Assembly (NCBI GenBank): GCA_031272685.1
Contig: JAISTI010000180.1
Span: forward strand, 1-8,482
Reading direction: 5' to 3'
Length of the DNA stretch: 8,482 bases
From: Propionibacteriaceae bacterium
GTDB lineage: Bacteria > Actinomycetota > Actinomycetes > Propionibacteriales > Propionibacteriaceae
Within the stretch, counting starts at the first letter, position 1; every line of letters starts with the position of its first letter. The notes under the pieces are model-generated. The model searched no databases. It saw only the letters and a program-made list of their open reading frames with translations, and was not told the DNA's origin. This document shows positions 1-6,935 of this stretch, in pieces. The position numbers and the translations under genes were made by a program.

Positions 1-627
1 CGGCAGCAGCGGCAGCCAGTACCAGTTGGCCAGGCCGATGTCGATGCCGAAGGGGATCATGGGCGCGCCTTGGGCGGTGACGATATCGGAGGTGGACATC
101 GACCCGGCGTAGAGGAACACCGCCGCGAAACACAGCCCCATCGAAACCTCGTAGGAGACCATCTGCGCCGAAGAGCGCAGCGCGCCGAGCAGCGAATACG
201 GCGAATTCGAAGACCATCCGGCCAACACGAAGCCGTAGATGCCGACGGAGGTGACGGCCAGGATCAGCAGCACACCCACCGGCAGGTCGGTGACTTGCAG
301 CCTGGTGGTGACGCCGAAAATCTCAACTTCGCCGCCGAAGGGGATGAGCGCCCAGGCGGTGAAGGCGGCGCAGCCGGAGATGACCGGCGCGAGCGTGAAG
401 AGCGCTTTGTCCACCATTGAAGGCATGAAGTCTTCTTTGACAAGGAGTTTTGCCCCGTCGGCCAGGGCTTGGCCCAGGCCGAGCGGACCGTTCATGATCG
501 GGCCTTTGCGGTGCTGCATTTTGCCGACGAGCCGGCGTTCGTACCAGACGTTGAAAATCGTCCACACGAGCAGCACGACGAAGACCACCACCACTTTGAC
601 CAGCACGAGCCACCACGGGTCGTTCAT
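1..627 (-). CDS. nuoH: NADH-quinone oxidoreductase subunit H (C-terminal part outside window)
   Basis: NuoH is the membrane subunit that joins the peripheral arm to the membrane arm and lines the quinone tunnel. The first 209 codons are present and open to the left edge; relatives are roughly 320-450 residues. Helix 1 is at about 7-28, followed by the loop YERRLVGKMQHRKGP (29-43) and LADGAKLLVKED (55-66), then further hydrophobic helices around 76-97, 115-137 and 158-174. The family signature GWSSNSPYSLLGALRSSAQ (137-155), followed by MVSYEV, is intact. The nearly invariant GPN of the loop after helix 1 reads GPI here (residues 42-44). ATG 627 overlaps the nuoG TGA as ATGA. The first 623 bases of the window are all this gene. 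Confidence 0.95.
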   Translation of the reverse strand, partial: MNDPWWLVLVKVVVVFVVLLVWTIFNVWYERRLVGKMQHRKGPIMNGPLGLGQALADGAKLLVKEDFMPSMVDKALFTLAPVISGCAAFTAWALIPFGGEVEIFGVTTRLQVTDLPVGVLLILAVTSVGIYGFVLAGWSSNSPYSLLGALRSSAQMVSYEVSMGLCFAAVFLYAGSMSTSDIVTAQGAPMIPFGIDIGLANWYWLPLLP

Positions 628-2459
628 GCGCTCACCTCCTCTCCTTCGGCGGGCTCGAAGTCGGGGATGCCCTCCCCGGCTTCGGATCCCGCGGTTTCCG
701 GCGCGGCGAGCAGGCCGGCCAAGTGCGCCAGCACCTCGGCGGCCGCCGGCACCCGGCCTTTGGCGATCAGCCCGACCGATCCGCGGCGGTGCTCCCAGTT
801 CAGGAACGTGCCGGATTGCTCGGTGACGGTGGCGACCGGCAGCCAGACGTCCGCGCCGGCCGCATCGTCGCCGAGATCGGAAAGGCGGACGGTGAAGCCC
901 ATGCCGGCCTCCACAGCGTCGTCTCCGACCACCAGCGCCATCGAGGCGTTCAGCATGCGCTCGACATCCAGCCCGCCCTCGCCGGGCAGGCAGCCGGCGT
1001 CGATTGCGCCGATGGCGCCGACGTCGTTCGGGATCCAGGCCCAGCGGGCCGGGGACGTGGCGATCTGGCGCAGGGTTTCGCTGGCGCAGCGCTCGCCCGC
1101 CAGCACGATGGTGTTTTCGTCCAGCGCGGCGTCCTCAAGGGTTTCCACCAGTTCGGCTTTCAGCTTGGCGAGGGTGCGGCTCGGCTCGGCGGCCACGGCC
1201 ACCACTTTCAACCCTTTGCGCAGGCCCTTGAATAGCCGCAGGAAGACGATGGGGGCGTCGGCTTCGGGGTCGAAATCGACGAGCACCACCTTGGCGGCGT
1301 TTTCGAGGTCGCGGTATTGCACGCTCTCAGCCAGCGCCTTGCCCTTAACCTGCTCAAGGAGGAAAGCGGCCTGATTCTCGTCTTTCACCCGCACCCGGTA
1401 GTCGATGGACGGCGTGCCGAGGGTGTCGCGGGCGAAGGCGGCGAAGGCGGCGGCGTTTTCGGCCGTCTGGCGCGGGCCGGGCAGCACCCCGGTCTTGAGC
1501 GCCTTGCGCAGCCCGGCGGCGGCGGCGGCCAGCGCCTCCGGCCAAGAGGCTTCGCGCATGGCGCCGCCGTCTTTGAGCAGCGGGGTGAGCGGCCGGTCGT
1601 CGGTGGCGCCGAGCGGCAGGTGGAAGCGGCCGCGGTCGCAGTTCCACTCTTCGTTCACCTCGGGGTTCACCCCGGCGAGGCGGCGGCGCAGCGAGCCGTG
1701 GCGGTGGTCGGCGCGCAGCGAGCAGCCGGCGGCGCACTGCTCGCAGGTGGTGTCCACCGAAACGAGGTCGAAGGGCCGGGCGTTGAAGCGGTAGTCGGCG
1801 GCGGTGAAAGCGCCCACCGGGCAGATTTGCACCACGTTTCCGGAGAAGACCGAATCGAAGGGCTCGCCGGGATAGCTGCCGACCTGCTGGTACGCGCCGC
1901 GCTCGGCGAGCGAGATGAACGGGTCGCCGGCGATTTCCTCGGCGAACCGGGTGCAGCGGGCGCAGAGCACGCAGCGCTCGCGGTCGAGCAGCAGCCGGTC
2001 GGTGATCTTCACCGGCTTTTCGTAGCGGCGCTTCACGCCGTCGAAACGGGATTCGGCCCGCCCGGCGGACATCGCCTGGTTTTGCAGCGGGCATTCGCCG
2101 CCCTTGTCGCAGATGGGGCAATCGAGCGGGTGGTTGATGAGCAGCAGCTCCATGATGCCCTCTTGGGCGGCTTTCGCCTTCGGCGAGGTGAGCTGCGTTT
2201 GCACCACCATGCCGGGGGCGACCGCCATGGTGCAGGACGTCTGCGGGGCGGGGAAGCCGCGGCCGTTGCCGGCGTCCGGGATCTCCACCAGGCACATGCG
2301 GCAGGAGCCGCGCGGGGCGAGCAGCGGGTGGTCGCAAAAGCGCGGGATGGCGATGCCGATGCTCTCGGCGGCCCGGATGACGGTGGTGCCCTTCGGCACT
2401 GAGACTTCGATGCCGTCGATGGTCAGCGTCACCAGCTCGGCGGGGGCGGTTTCGCTCAT
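624..2459 (-). CDS. nuoG: NADH-quinone oxidoreductase subunit G (75 kDa), short form with N7 ligands
   Basis: NuoG relays electrons through several Fe-S clusters in the NADH module. The 611-residue protein has a ferredoxin-like N-terminus with [2Fe-2S] N1b ligands Cys42, Cys53, Cys56 and Cys76. N5 ligands follow at His110, Cys114, Cys117 and Cys123 (HPLDCPICDKGGEC), and another [4Fe-4S] set at Cys163, Cys166, Cys169 and Cys213. Cys239, Cys242, Cys246 and Cys274 (Cx2Cx3Cx27C) match the extra N7 cluster of E. coli, Thermus and mycobacteria. The molybdopterin-oxidoreductase-like remainder is weakly conserved but ends recognisably in LPVATVTEQSGTFLNWEHR (540-558). It is much shorter than usual: bacterial NuoG is about 780-910 residues (806 in M. 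tuberculosis). It ends in an acidic tail (EAGEGIPDFEPAEGEEVSA). The start at 2459 overlaps the nuoF stop, and the TGA at 626-624 overlaps the nuoH start. Confidence 0.95.
   Translation of the reverse strand: MSETAPAELVTLTIDGIEVSVPKGTTVIRAAESIGIAIPRFCDHPLLAPRGSCRMCLVEIPDAGNGRGFPAPQTSCTMAVAPGMVVQTQLTSPKAKAAQEGIMELLLINHPLDCPICDKGGECPLQNQAMSAGRAESRFDGVKRRYEKPVKITDRLLLDRERCVLCARCTRFAEEIAGDPFISLAERGAYQQVGSYPGEPFDSVFSGNVVQICPVGAFTAADYRFNARPFDLVSVDTTCEQCAAGCSLRADHRHGSLRRRLAGVNPEVNEEWNCDRGRFHLPLGATDDRPLTPLLKDGGAMREASWPEALAAAAAGLRKALKTGVLPGPRQTAENAAAFAAFARDTLGTPSIDYRVRVKDENQAAFLLEQVKGKALAESVQYRDLENAAKVVLVDFDPEADAPIVFLRLFKGLRKGLKVVAVAAEPSRTLAKLKAELVETLEDAALDENTIVLAGERCASETLRQIATSPARWAWIPNDVGAIGAIDAGCLPGEGGLDVERMLNASMALVVGDDAVEAGMGFTVRLSDLGDDAAGADVWLPVATVTEQSGTFLNWEHRRGSVGLIAKGRVPAAAEVLAHLAGLLAAPETAGSEAGEGIPDFEPAEGEEVSA
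632..640 (-). promoter_or_regulatory. Near-perfect ribosome binding site of nuoH
   Basis: AGGAGGTGA on the minus strand is a nine-base match to the complement of the bacterial 16S rRNA 3' end and lies 4 bases before ATG 627. It sits inside the last codons of nuoG and is the strongest such site in the window. It suggests nuoH starts by its own initiation as well as by coupling to nuoG. Confidence 0.7.
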
Positions 2460-3763
2460 TTCGCACCTCCCGCAAATAGCGCCGAACGTTCGTAGGGGTA
2501 GGCCTCCCAAGCGGGGGTGGTGTAGCCCAGCTCGAATTCGGGCCGGAAGTGCTTCACAGCGCTGGTGACGCAGGCCACCGCGCCGCCGGCCAGCGCGCAG
2601 AAGCTCAGCCCGTTGATGTCGTCGCAGACGGCCAGCAGCTTGTCTACGTCGCCTTCCTGGCCTTGGCCGGCTTCGAGTTTCTTCAGCAGCTGCACCAGCC
2701 ACCAGGTGCCTTCGCGGCAGGGCGTGCACTTGCCGCAGGATTCGTGTTTGTAAAACTCGCTCCAGCGCAGGGTGGTGCGCACGATGCTCGTGGTTTCGTC
2801 GAACACCTGCAGCGCCTTGGTGCCGAGCATGGTGCCCGCGCCCACCATGCCCTCGTAGTCGAGGGGCAGGTCGACGTCTGCCGGGGTGAGGATGGGGGTG
2901 GAGGAGCCGCCGGGGGTGAAGAATTTCAGCTCATGGCCGGCGCGGATGCCGCCGGCCAGCTCCAGCAGCTCGGCGAAGGTGGTGCCCAGCGGGGCCTCGT
3001 ACTGGCCGGGGTTGGCCACATGGCCGGAAAGCGAGTAGATGGTGAAGCCCTTCGACTTCTCGGTGCCCATCGACTGGAACCATTCTGCGCCGTTGCGCAG
3101 GATGCTCGGGACGGTGGCGATGGACTCGACGTTGTTGATGACGGTGGGCGAGGCGTACAGGCCGGCCACCGCCGGGAACGGCGGGCGCAGCCGGGGCTGG
3201 CCGCGGCGGCCTTCCAGCGAGTCGAGCAGGGCGGTTTCTTCGCCGCAGATGTAGGCGCCCGCGCCGGAGTGCACGATGATGTCGAGGTCGAAGCCGGAGC
3301 CCTGGATGTCTTTGCCCAGCCAGCCGGCCTCGTACAGCTCGGCGACCGCCCCCTGCAGCCGCCGGGCGACGTGCGCGACCTCGCCGCGCACGTAGACGAA
3401 CGCGGTGTGGCAGTGGATGGCGTAGCTGGAGATGACGATGCCCTCAAGCAGGGTGTGCGGGCTGGCCAACAGCAGCGGCATGTCTTTGCAGGTGCCCGGC
3501 TCGGACTCGTCGGCGTTCACCACCAGGTATTTCGGGTTCGGGTTGTCTTGGGGCACGAAGCTCCATTTCACGCCGGTAGGGAAGCCGGCGCCGCCCCGGC
3601 CGCGCAGGCCGGAGTCTTTCACGATGCCCATGACTTCTTCGGGGCTGAGGCCCAGCGCCTTCTTGGCGGCCTTGAAACCGCCGCCCGCAAGATATTTCTT
3701 CAGCTTCCAGGAGCGCTCTTGGCCCCAATTGGCGGTCAGGACGGGGGTGGGCACGACGCTCAT
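2456..3763 (-). CDS. nuoF: NADH-quinone oxidoreductase subunit F (51 kDa, FMN and NADH site)
   Basis: NuoF binds NADH and FMN and starts electron transfer through [4Fe-4S] cluster N3. The 435-residue protein has the FMN/NADH fold marks GLRGRGGAGFPTG (52-64), NADESEPGTCKD (83-94) and GAYICGEETALL (169-180). The N3 ligands are Cys343, Cys346 and Cys349 in ESCGKCTPCREG and Cys389 in SFCAL. After Cys389 the sequence reads CALAGGAVAC where relatives usually have CALGD or CALGE, a mild deviation that adds Cys398. The start at 3763 overlaps the nuoE stop (ATGA), with GGGGGAG 5 bases before it. The stop at 2458-2456 overlaps the nuoG start. The length is normal for actinobacteria. Confidence 0.97.
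   Translation of the reverse strand: MSVVPTPVLTANWGQERSWKLKKYLAGGGFKAAKKALGLSPEEVMGIVKDSGLRGRGGAGFPTGVKWSFVPQDNPNPKYLVVNADESEPGTCKDMPLLLASPHTLLEGIVISSYAIHCHTAFVYVRGEVAHVARRLQGAVAELYEAGWLGKDIQGSGFDLDIIVHSGAGAYICGEETALLDSLEGRRGQPRLRPPFPAVAGLYASPTVINNVESIATVPSILRNGAEWFQSMGTEKSKGFTIYSLSGHVANPGQYEAPLGTTFAELLELAGGIRAGHELKFFTPGGSSTPILTPADVDLPLDYEGMVGAGTMLGTKALQVFDETTSIVRTTLRWSEFYKHESCGKCTPCREGTWWLVQLLKKLEAGQGQEGDVDKLLAVCDDINGLSFCALAGGAVACVTSAVKHFRPEFELGYTTPAWEAYPYERSALFAGGAK
2464..2471 (-). promoter_or_regulatory. Ribosome binding site of nuoG
   Basis: GGGAGGTG on the minus strand lies 4 bases before ATG 2459 (GGAGG is 6 bases before it). It fixes the nuoG start; the frame is open for a further 90 codons upstream, but those codons lie inside nuoF and have no family similarity. 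Confidence 0.7.
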
Positions 3764-4404
3764 TTCGACTCCCCCTTCCAGCCGCGCTCTTCGGCGGCCT
3801 TCTTGCCGCGCAGGCTGGGCTCCCCGGCGGAGATGCCTTCATCGGCCCGGCCGTCGTAGAAGCCGGCCAGCACCCGCTCGTTCTCCTGCCAGGAGGTGAT
3901 CTTGGCGCCGCGGCGCGGCTGGACTTCCCGCCCGGCCGCGAGGTCTTCGAGGATTTTCACCGCCTTTTCGGGGGTCATGTTGTCCATGAACTCCCAGTTC
4001 AGCATCATGACGGGGGCGAAATCGCAGGCGGCGTTGCATTCGACGCGCTCCAGCGAGAACAGCCCGTCTTCGGATGTCTGCCCATCTTCGATACCGAGAT
4101 GGTCGCTGACCGCCTGGTAGACGGCATCCCCGCCCATCACCGCGCACAGGGCGGTGGCGCAAATGCCTACCTGGTGCTTTCCGCCGGGCTGGCGGCGGTA
4201 TTGGGTGTAGAAGGTGGCCACGCCCAGCACCTGCGCGACCGTCAGCCCGAGCAGCTCGGCCACCGCCTCGGCGCCCGCGTCCGAGACGTACCCCTCCACG
4301 CTCTGCAAAAGGTGGAGCATCGGCATCAGCCCGGAGCGCGGCTGCGGGTAGCGCTGCGCGATTTCCTGCAATTCGGCCATTGTCCGCTCGTCGATGGCGC
4401 TCAT
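3760..4404 (-). CDS. nuoE: NADH-quinone oxidoreductase subunit E (24 kDa, [2Fe-2S] N1a)
   Basis: NuoE is the thioredoxin-like subunit of the NADH module and holds the [2Fe-2S] cluster N1a beside the FMN of NuoF. The 214-residue protein has the four ligands in the usual spacing: Cys82 and Cys87 (CATALC, Cx4C) and Cys123 and Cys127 (CNAAC, Cx3C). The N-terminal helical part (about 10-60, with [13 protein letters not shown] and [10 protein letters not shown]) is typical. Beyond residue 165 a charged tail ([14 protein letters not shown] to GWKGESK) goes past the E. coli length of 166, as is usual in actinobacteria. The ATG at 4404 overlaps the nuoD TGA, and the TGA at 3762-3760 overlaps the nuoF ATG. 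Nothing looks broken. Confidence 0.96.
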   Translation of the reverse strand: MSAIDERTMAELQEIAQRYPQPRSGLMPMLHLLQSVEGYVSDAGAEAVAELLGLTVAQVLGVATFYTQYRRQPGGKHQVGICATALCAVMGGDAVYQAVSDHLGIEDGQTSEDGLFSLERVECNAACDFAPVMMLNWEFMDNMTPEKAVKILEDLAAGREVQPRRGAKITSWQENERVLAGFYDGRADEGISAGEPSLRGKKAAEERGWKGESK

Positions 4405-5747
4405 CGGTCCACACCTCCCATGACCGGATCGAGGGAGCCGATGGCCACCACGATGTCGGCGATCATGCCGCCCTCGCACAGCAGCGGGATGGCCTGCAGG
4501 TTGTTGAAGCCGGGGTCGCGCATGTGGACTCGGTATGGGTGCGAGCCGCCGTCGGAGACCACATGGCAGCCCAGCTCGCCCTTGGGCGACTCGATGGGCA
4601 CGTACGCCTGCCCGGCCGGGACGGCGAAGCCGCCGGAGACCGTCTTGAAGTGGTGGATCAGCCCTTCCATGGACTCGCCCATGATGTGCTTGACGTGTTC
4701 GTGCGAGTTGCCTTGCCCGTCGGGGCCGACCACCAGCCGGGAGGGCCACTTCAGCAGCGGGTCGTCGATCATCACCGGCTGGCCGACGCTGGCCTCCAGC
4801 CGCTGGGCGGCCTGCCGAATAATCTTCAAGCTCTCCCACAGCTCGCGGATGCGCACCTTGTAACGGCCGTAGGCGTCGCAGGATTCTTCGGTGACGACGT
4901 CGAAATCGTAGGTTTCGTAGCCGCAATAGGGGGCTTGCTTGCGCAAATCCCAGGGATAGCCCGCCGAGCGCAGGCACGGCCCGGTGATGCCCAAGGCGAA
5001 GCAGGCCGTCAAGTCCATGTAGGCCACATTCATCATGCGGCCGCGGAAAATCGGGTTGTCGTCGCAGAACTGGTTGATTTCCGGGATCTTCTTCTCCAGC
5101 CAGTCGATGACGTCGTGCAACTGCGCCATCGCGTTTTCCGGCAGGTCGTTGGCGACGCCGCCGGGGCGGAAATACTCGTGGTTCATGCGCAGCCCGGTGA
5201 CCGCCTCGAAGAAGTCGAGCACCATTTCGCGCTCGCGGAAGCCGTTCATGTAGACGGTGAGCGCCCCGATCTCCAGCCCGGAGGTGGCGAAGGCCACCAT
5301 ATGCGAGGCGATGCGGCACAGCTCCATCATCAGCACCCGGATTTCCTGGGCGCGCCGCGGGATTTGATCTTCGACGCCGAGCAGCCGCTCCACCGAGAGC
5401 ACGTAGGCGGCCTCGTTGAACAGCGGGGCGACGTAGTCCATGCGGGTGACGAACGCGGAGCCCTGCGTGAAGGTGCGGTATTCCATGTTCTTCTCGATGC
5501 CGGTGTGCAGGAAGCCGATGCCGGGGCGGATGGAAAGCACCGTCTCGCCGTCGCATTCGAGCATCAGCCGCAGCACGCCGTGGGTGGATGGGTGCTGCGG
5601 CCCCATGTTGATGACGAGCACCTCGTCGGAGCGTTCGGCCTGCACCCGCTGGATGTCTTCGAAATCGCCGGCCTGGGCGGCGTCGTAGGCGTTTTCGTAT
5701 TCCGCGCCGGGGGCGGCGTAGAAGTCGGTGCCGGGGGTGGTGCTCAC
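4401..5747 (-). CDS. nuoD: NADH-quinone oxidoreductase subunit D (49 kDa subunit)
   Basis: NuoD forms most of the quinone-reduction pocket of complex I together with NuoB and is related to the large subunit of NiFe hydrogenases, without its metal site. The 448-residue protein has [12 protein letters not shown] at 49-60; the His56 of THG and Tyr105 in TRMDYV match the His and Tyr known to hold the quinone headgroup in Thermus and Yarrowia. Further family marks are [15 protein letters not shown] at 78-92, GGVANDLPE around 196-204 and the C-terminal FNNLQ...[11 protein letters not shown]. The start is the GTG at 5747, which overlaps the nuoC TGA as GTGA and follows a strong AGGAGGT. About 40 acidic, probably flexible residues precede the conserved core. 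The stop at 4403-4401 overlaps the nuoE start. No key residue is missing. Confidence 0.97.
   Translation of the reverse strand: MSTTPGTDFYAAPGAEYENAYDAAQAGDFEDIQRVQAERSDEVLVINMGPQHPSTHGVLRLMLECDGETVLSIRPGIGFLHTGIEKNMEYRTFTQGSAFVTRMDYVAPLFNEAAYVLSVERLLGVEDQIPRRAQEIRVLMMELCRIASHMVAFATSGLEIGALTVYMNGFREREMVLDFFEAVTGLRMNHEYFRPGGVANDLPENAMAQLHDVIDWLEKKIPEINQFCDDNPIFRGRMMNVAYMDLTACFALGITGPCLRSAGYPWDLRKQAPYCGYETYDFDVVTEESCDAYGRYKVRIRELWESLKIIRQAAQRLEASVGQPVMIDDPLLKWPSRLVVGPDGQGNSHEHVKHIMGESMEGLIHHFKTVSGGFAVPAGQAYVPIESPKGELGCHVVSDGGSHPYRVHMRDPGFNNLQAIPLLCEGGMIADIVVAIGSLDPVMGGVDR
4413..4419 (-). promoter_or_regulatory. Ribosome binding site of nuoE
   Basis: GGGAGGT on the minus strand, inside the last codons of nuoD, lies 8 bases before ATG 4404. 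It supports that start over the Met nine codons downstream (4380). Confidence 0.65.
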
Positions 5748-6367
5748 AGATACCTCCTGCGCTGCTCGGCCGGGGGCACCTTCGCGCCCTTGAATTCGAT
5801 GGGGATGCCACCGAGCGGGTAATCCTTGCGCTGCGGGTGGCCGGACCAGTCGTCGGGCATCAGGATGCGCGTCAGGTGCGGGTGGCCGTCGAAGACGATG
5901 CCGAACATGTCCCACGCCTCGCGCTCGTGCCAGTCGGCGGCCGGGTAGACCGGCACGGCGCTGGGAACGTGCGGGTCGGCGTCGGGGGCGGAGGTTTCGA
6001 CGCGCAGCCGGCGGTTGTGCGTCATGGACTGCAACTGGTAGACGACGTGCAGCTCGGCCCCGGAATCTTGCGGGTAGTGCACCCCGGACAGGGAGGTGCA
6101 GTATTCGAAGCGCAGCCCGTAGTCGTCGCGCAGCGCCTGCAGCGCCTGCGCCAGCTTTTCGCGCCGGATGTGGATGGTGAGTTCTTTGCGGTGGTAAACC
6201 ACCTTGTCGATGCTGCCTTCCACCAGCTCTTCCAGGCGGGCGACGGCGCCGTCCATCCAACCGCCGTATGGGGGCGGCTCGCCGACGGGCCACTGCGGCT
6301 GCCGGACGATGCCGCCGTAGCCGGAGGTGTCGCCGGTGCCGGACGACCACATGCCTTGCGTGCTCAT
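5744..6367 (-). CDS. nuoC: NADH-quinone oxidoreductase subunit C (30 kDa subunit)
   Basis: NuoC is a soluble subunit of the connecting module that packs against NuoD and helps shape the peripheral arm; it carries no cofactor. The 207-residue protein has the 30 kDa subunit signature at about 146-185: [12 protein letters not shown], then [11 protein letters not shown] and [13 protein letters not shown]. The N-terminal 35 residues are Gly/Pro/Ser-rich and look poorly conserved, as in other actinobacterial NuoC. The frame stays open upstream to 6433, but the start at 6367 is chosen because its ATG overlaps the nuoB TGA as ATGA and AAGGGG lies 8 bases before it. NuoC is separate from NuoD here, unlike the fused NuoCD of E. 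coli. Confidence 0.96.
   Translation of the reverse strand: MSTQGMWSSGTGDTSGYGGIVRQPQWPVGEPPPYGGWMDGAVARLEELVEGSIDKVVYHRKELTIHIRREKLAQALQALRDDYGLRFEYCTSLSGVHYPQDSGAELHVVYQLQSMTHNRRLRVETSAPDADPHVPSAVPVYPAADWHEREAWDMFGIVFDGHPHLTRILMPDDWSGHPQRKDYPLGGIPIEFKGAKVPPAEQRRRYL
5752..5758 (-). promoter_or_regulatory. Ribosome binding site of nuoD
   Basis: AGGAGGT on the minus strand ends 4 bases before the GTG at 5747. This strong site supports the GTG as the start of nuoD, since the frame stays open far upstream and the first ATG-encoded Met lies 47 codons downstream, inside the conserved [11 protein letters not shown] region. Confidence 0.75.
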
Positions 6368-6927
6368 CGCATCAGCCCCTTCTGGTTTTCGGTGGGCACC
6401 GCCGCGAGGGTGGCGGCCTCCATTTCGTCCCAAACCCGCTGCTCGTGCTTGGCCATCGGCCGCTTGAAGACGATCTGCTTCTTCAGCTTGAACATGGCGT
6501 CGATGAGCATGTCCGGACGGGGCGGGCAGCCCGGCAGGTAGACGTCGACGGGAACCAGGTGGTCACCGCCCTGCACCACCGCGTAGTTGTTGAACACCCC
6601 GCCGGAGGAGGCGCAGGCGCCCATCGCGATCACCCATTTCGGATTCGGCATCTGGTCGTACACCCGGCGCAGCACCGGGGCCATCTTCTGGCTTACCCGG
6701 CCGGAGATGATCATCAGGTCGGCTTGCCGGGGGGAGGCGCGGAACACCTCTTGGCCCCAGCGGGCGGCGTCGAAGCGGGCCCCGCCATAGGCCATCATTT
6801 CGATGGCGCAGCAGGCCAGCCCGAAGGTGGCCGGCCAGAACGACGCCTGCCTGAGCCAACCGAACACCGCCTCGAAAGTCGTCACCAAGACGCCTTCGGG
6901 CAGCTTGTCTTCAAGACCACCGGCCAT
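6364..6927 (-). CDS. nuoB: NADH-quinone oxidoreductase subunit B (cluster N2 subunit)
   Basis: NuoB carries the terminal [4Fe-4S] cluster N2 that hands electrons to quinone at the interface with NuoD. The 187-residue protein has all the N2 ligands: tandem Cys39-Cys40 in [11 protein letters not shown], Cys105 in GACASSGG and Cys134 in [28 protein letters not shown] is also typical. I take ATG 6927 as the start. A GTG directly before it (6930) would add one residue, but GAGGTG at 6937-6932, overlapping the nuoA stop, is well placed for the ATG. The gene follows nuoA by 8 bases, the only nuo junction here that does not overlap, and its TGA (6366-6364) overlaps the nuoC start. Length and motifs look intact. 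Its translation could suffer if the upstream nuoA stops are real. Confidence 0.97.
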   Translation of the reverse strand: MAGGLEDKLPEGVLVTTFEAVFGWLRQASFWPATFGLACCAIEMMAYGGARFDAARWGQEVFRASPRQADLMIISGRVSQKMAPVLRRVYDQMPNPKWVIAMGACASSGGVFNNYAVVQGGDHLVPVDVYLPGCPPRPDMLIDAMFKLKKQIVFKRPMAKHEQRVWDEMEAATLAAVPTENQKGLMR

Positions 6928-6935
6928 CACTCACC

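Noticed and set aside
1433..1456. Short GGCGAAGGC-type direct repeat
   Set aside because: It encodes an Ala/Phe-rich stretch of NuoG and is explained by codon use in a GC-rich gene.
1317..2402. Long open frame on the plus strand (361 codons) opposite nuoG
   Set aside because: It is a GC-driven shadow; the opposite frame holds all the NuoG cysteine motifs.
2460..2729. Upstream extension of the nuoG frame by 90 codons
   Set aside because: The extension lies inside nuoF and is Arg-rich without family similarity. The ATG at 2459 has a good ribosome site and the same 4-base overlap as its neighbours.
2549..3859. Long open frame on the plus strand (436 codons) opposite nuoF
   Set aside because: This is the same kind of antisense shadow, Gly/Ala/Gln-rich with no recognisable domain.
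4380..5822. Long open frame on the plus strand (480 codons) opposite nuoD and nuoE
   Set aside because: It is an antisense shadow of a high-GC gene: low-complexity His/Gly/Val-rich translation, no ribosome site or family motif, and nuoD on the other strand is fully conserved.
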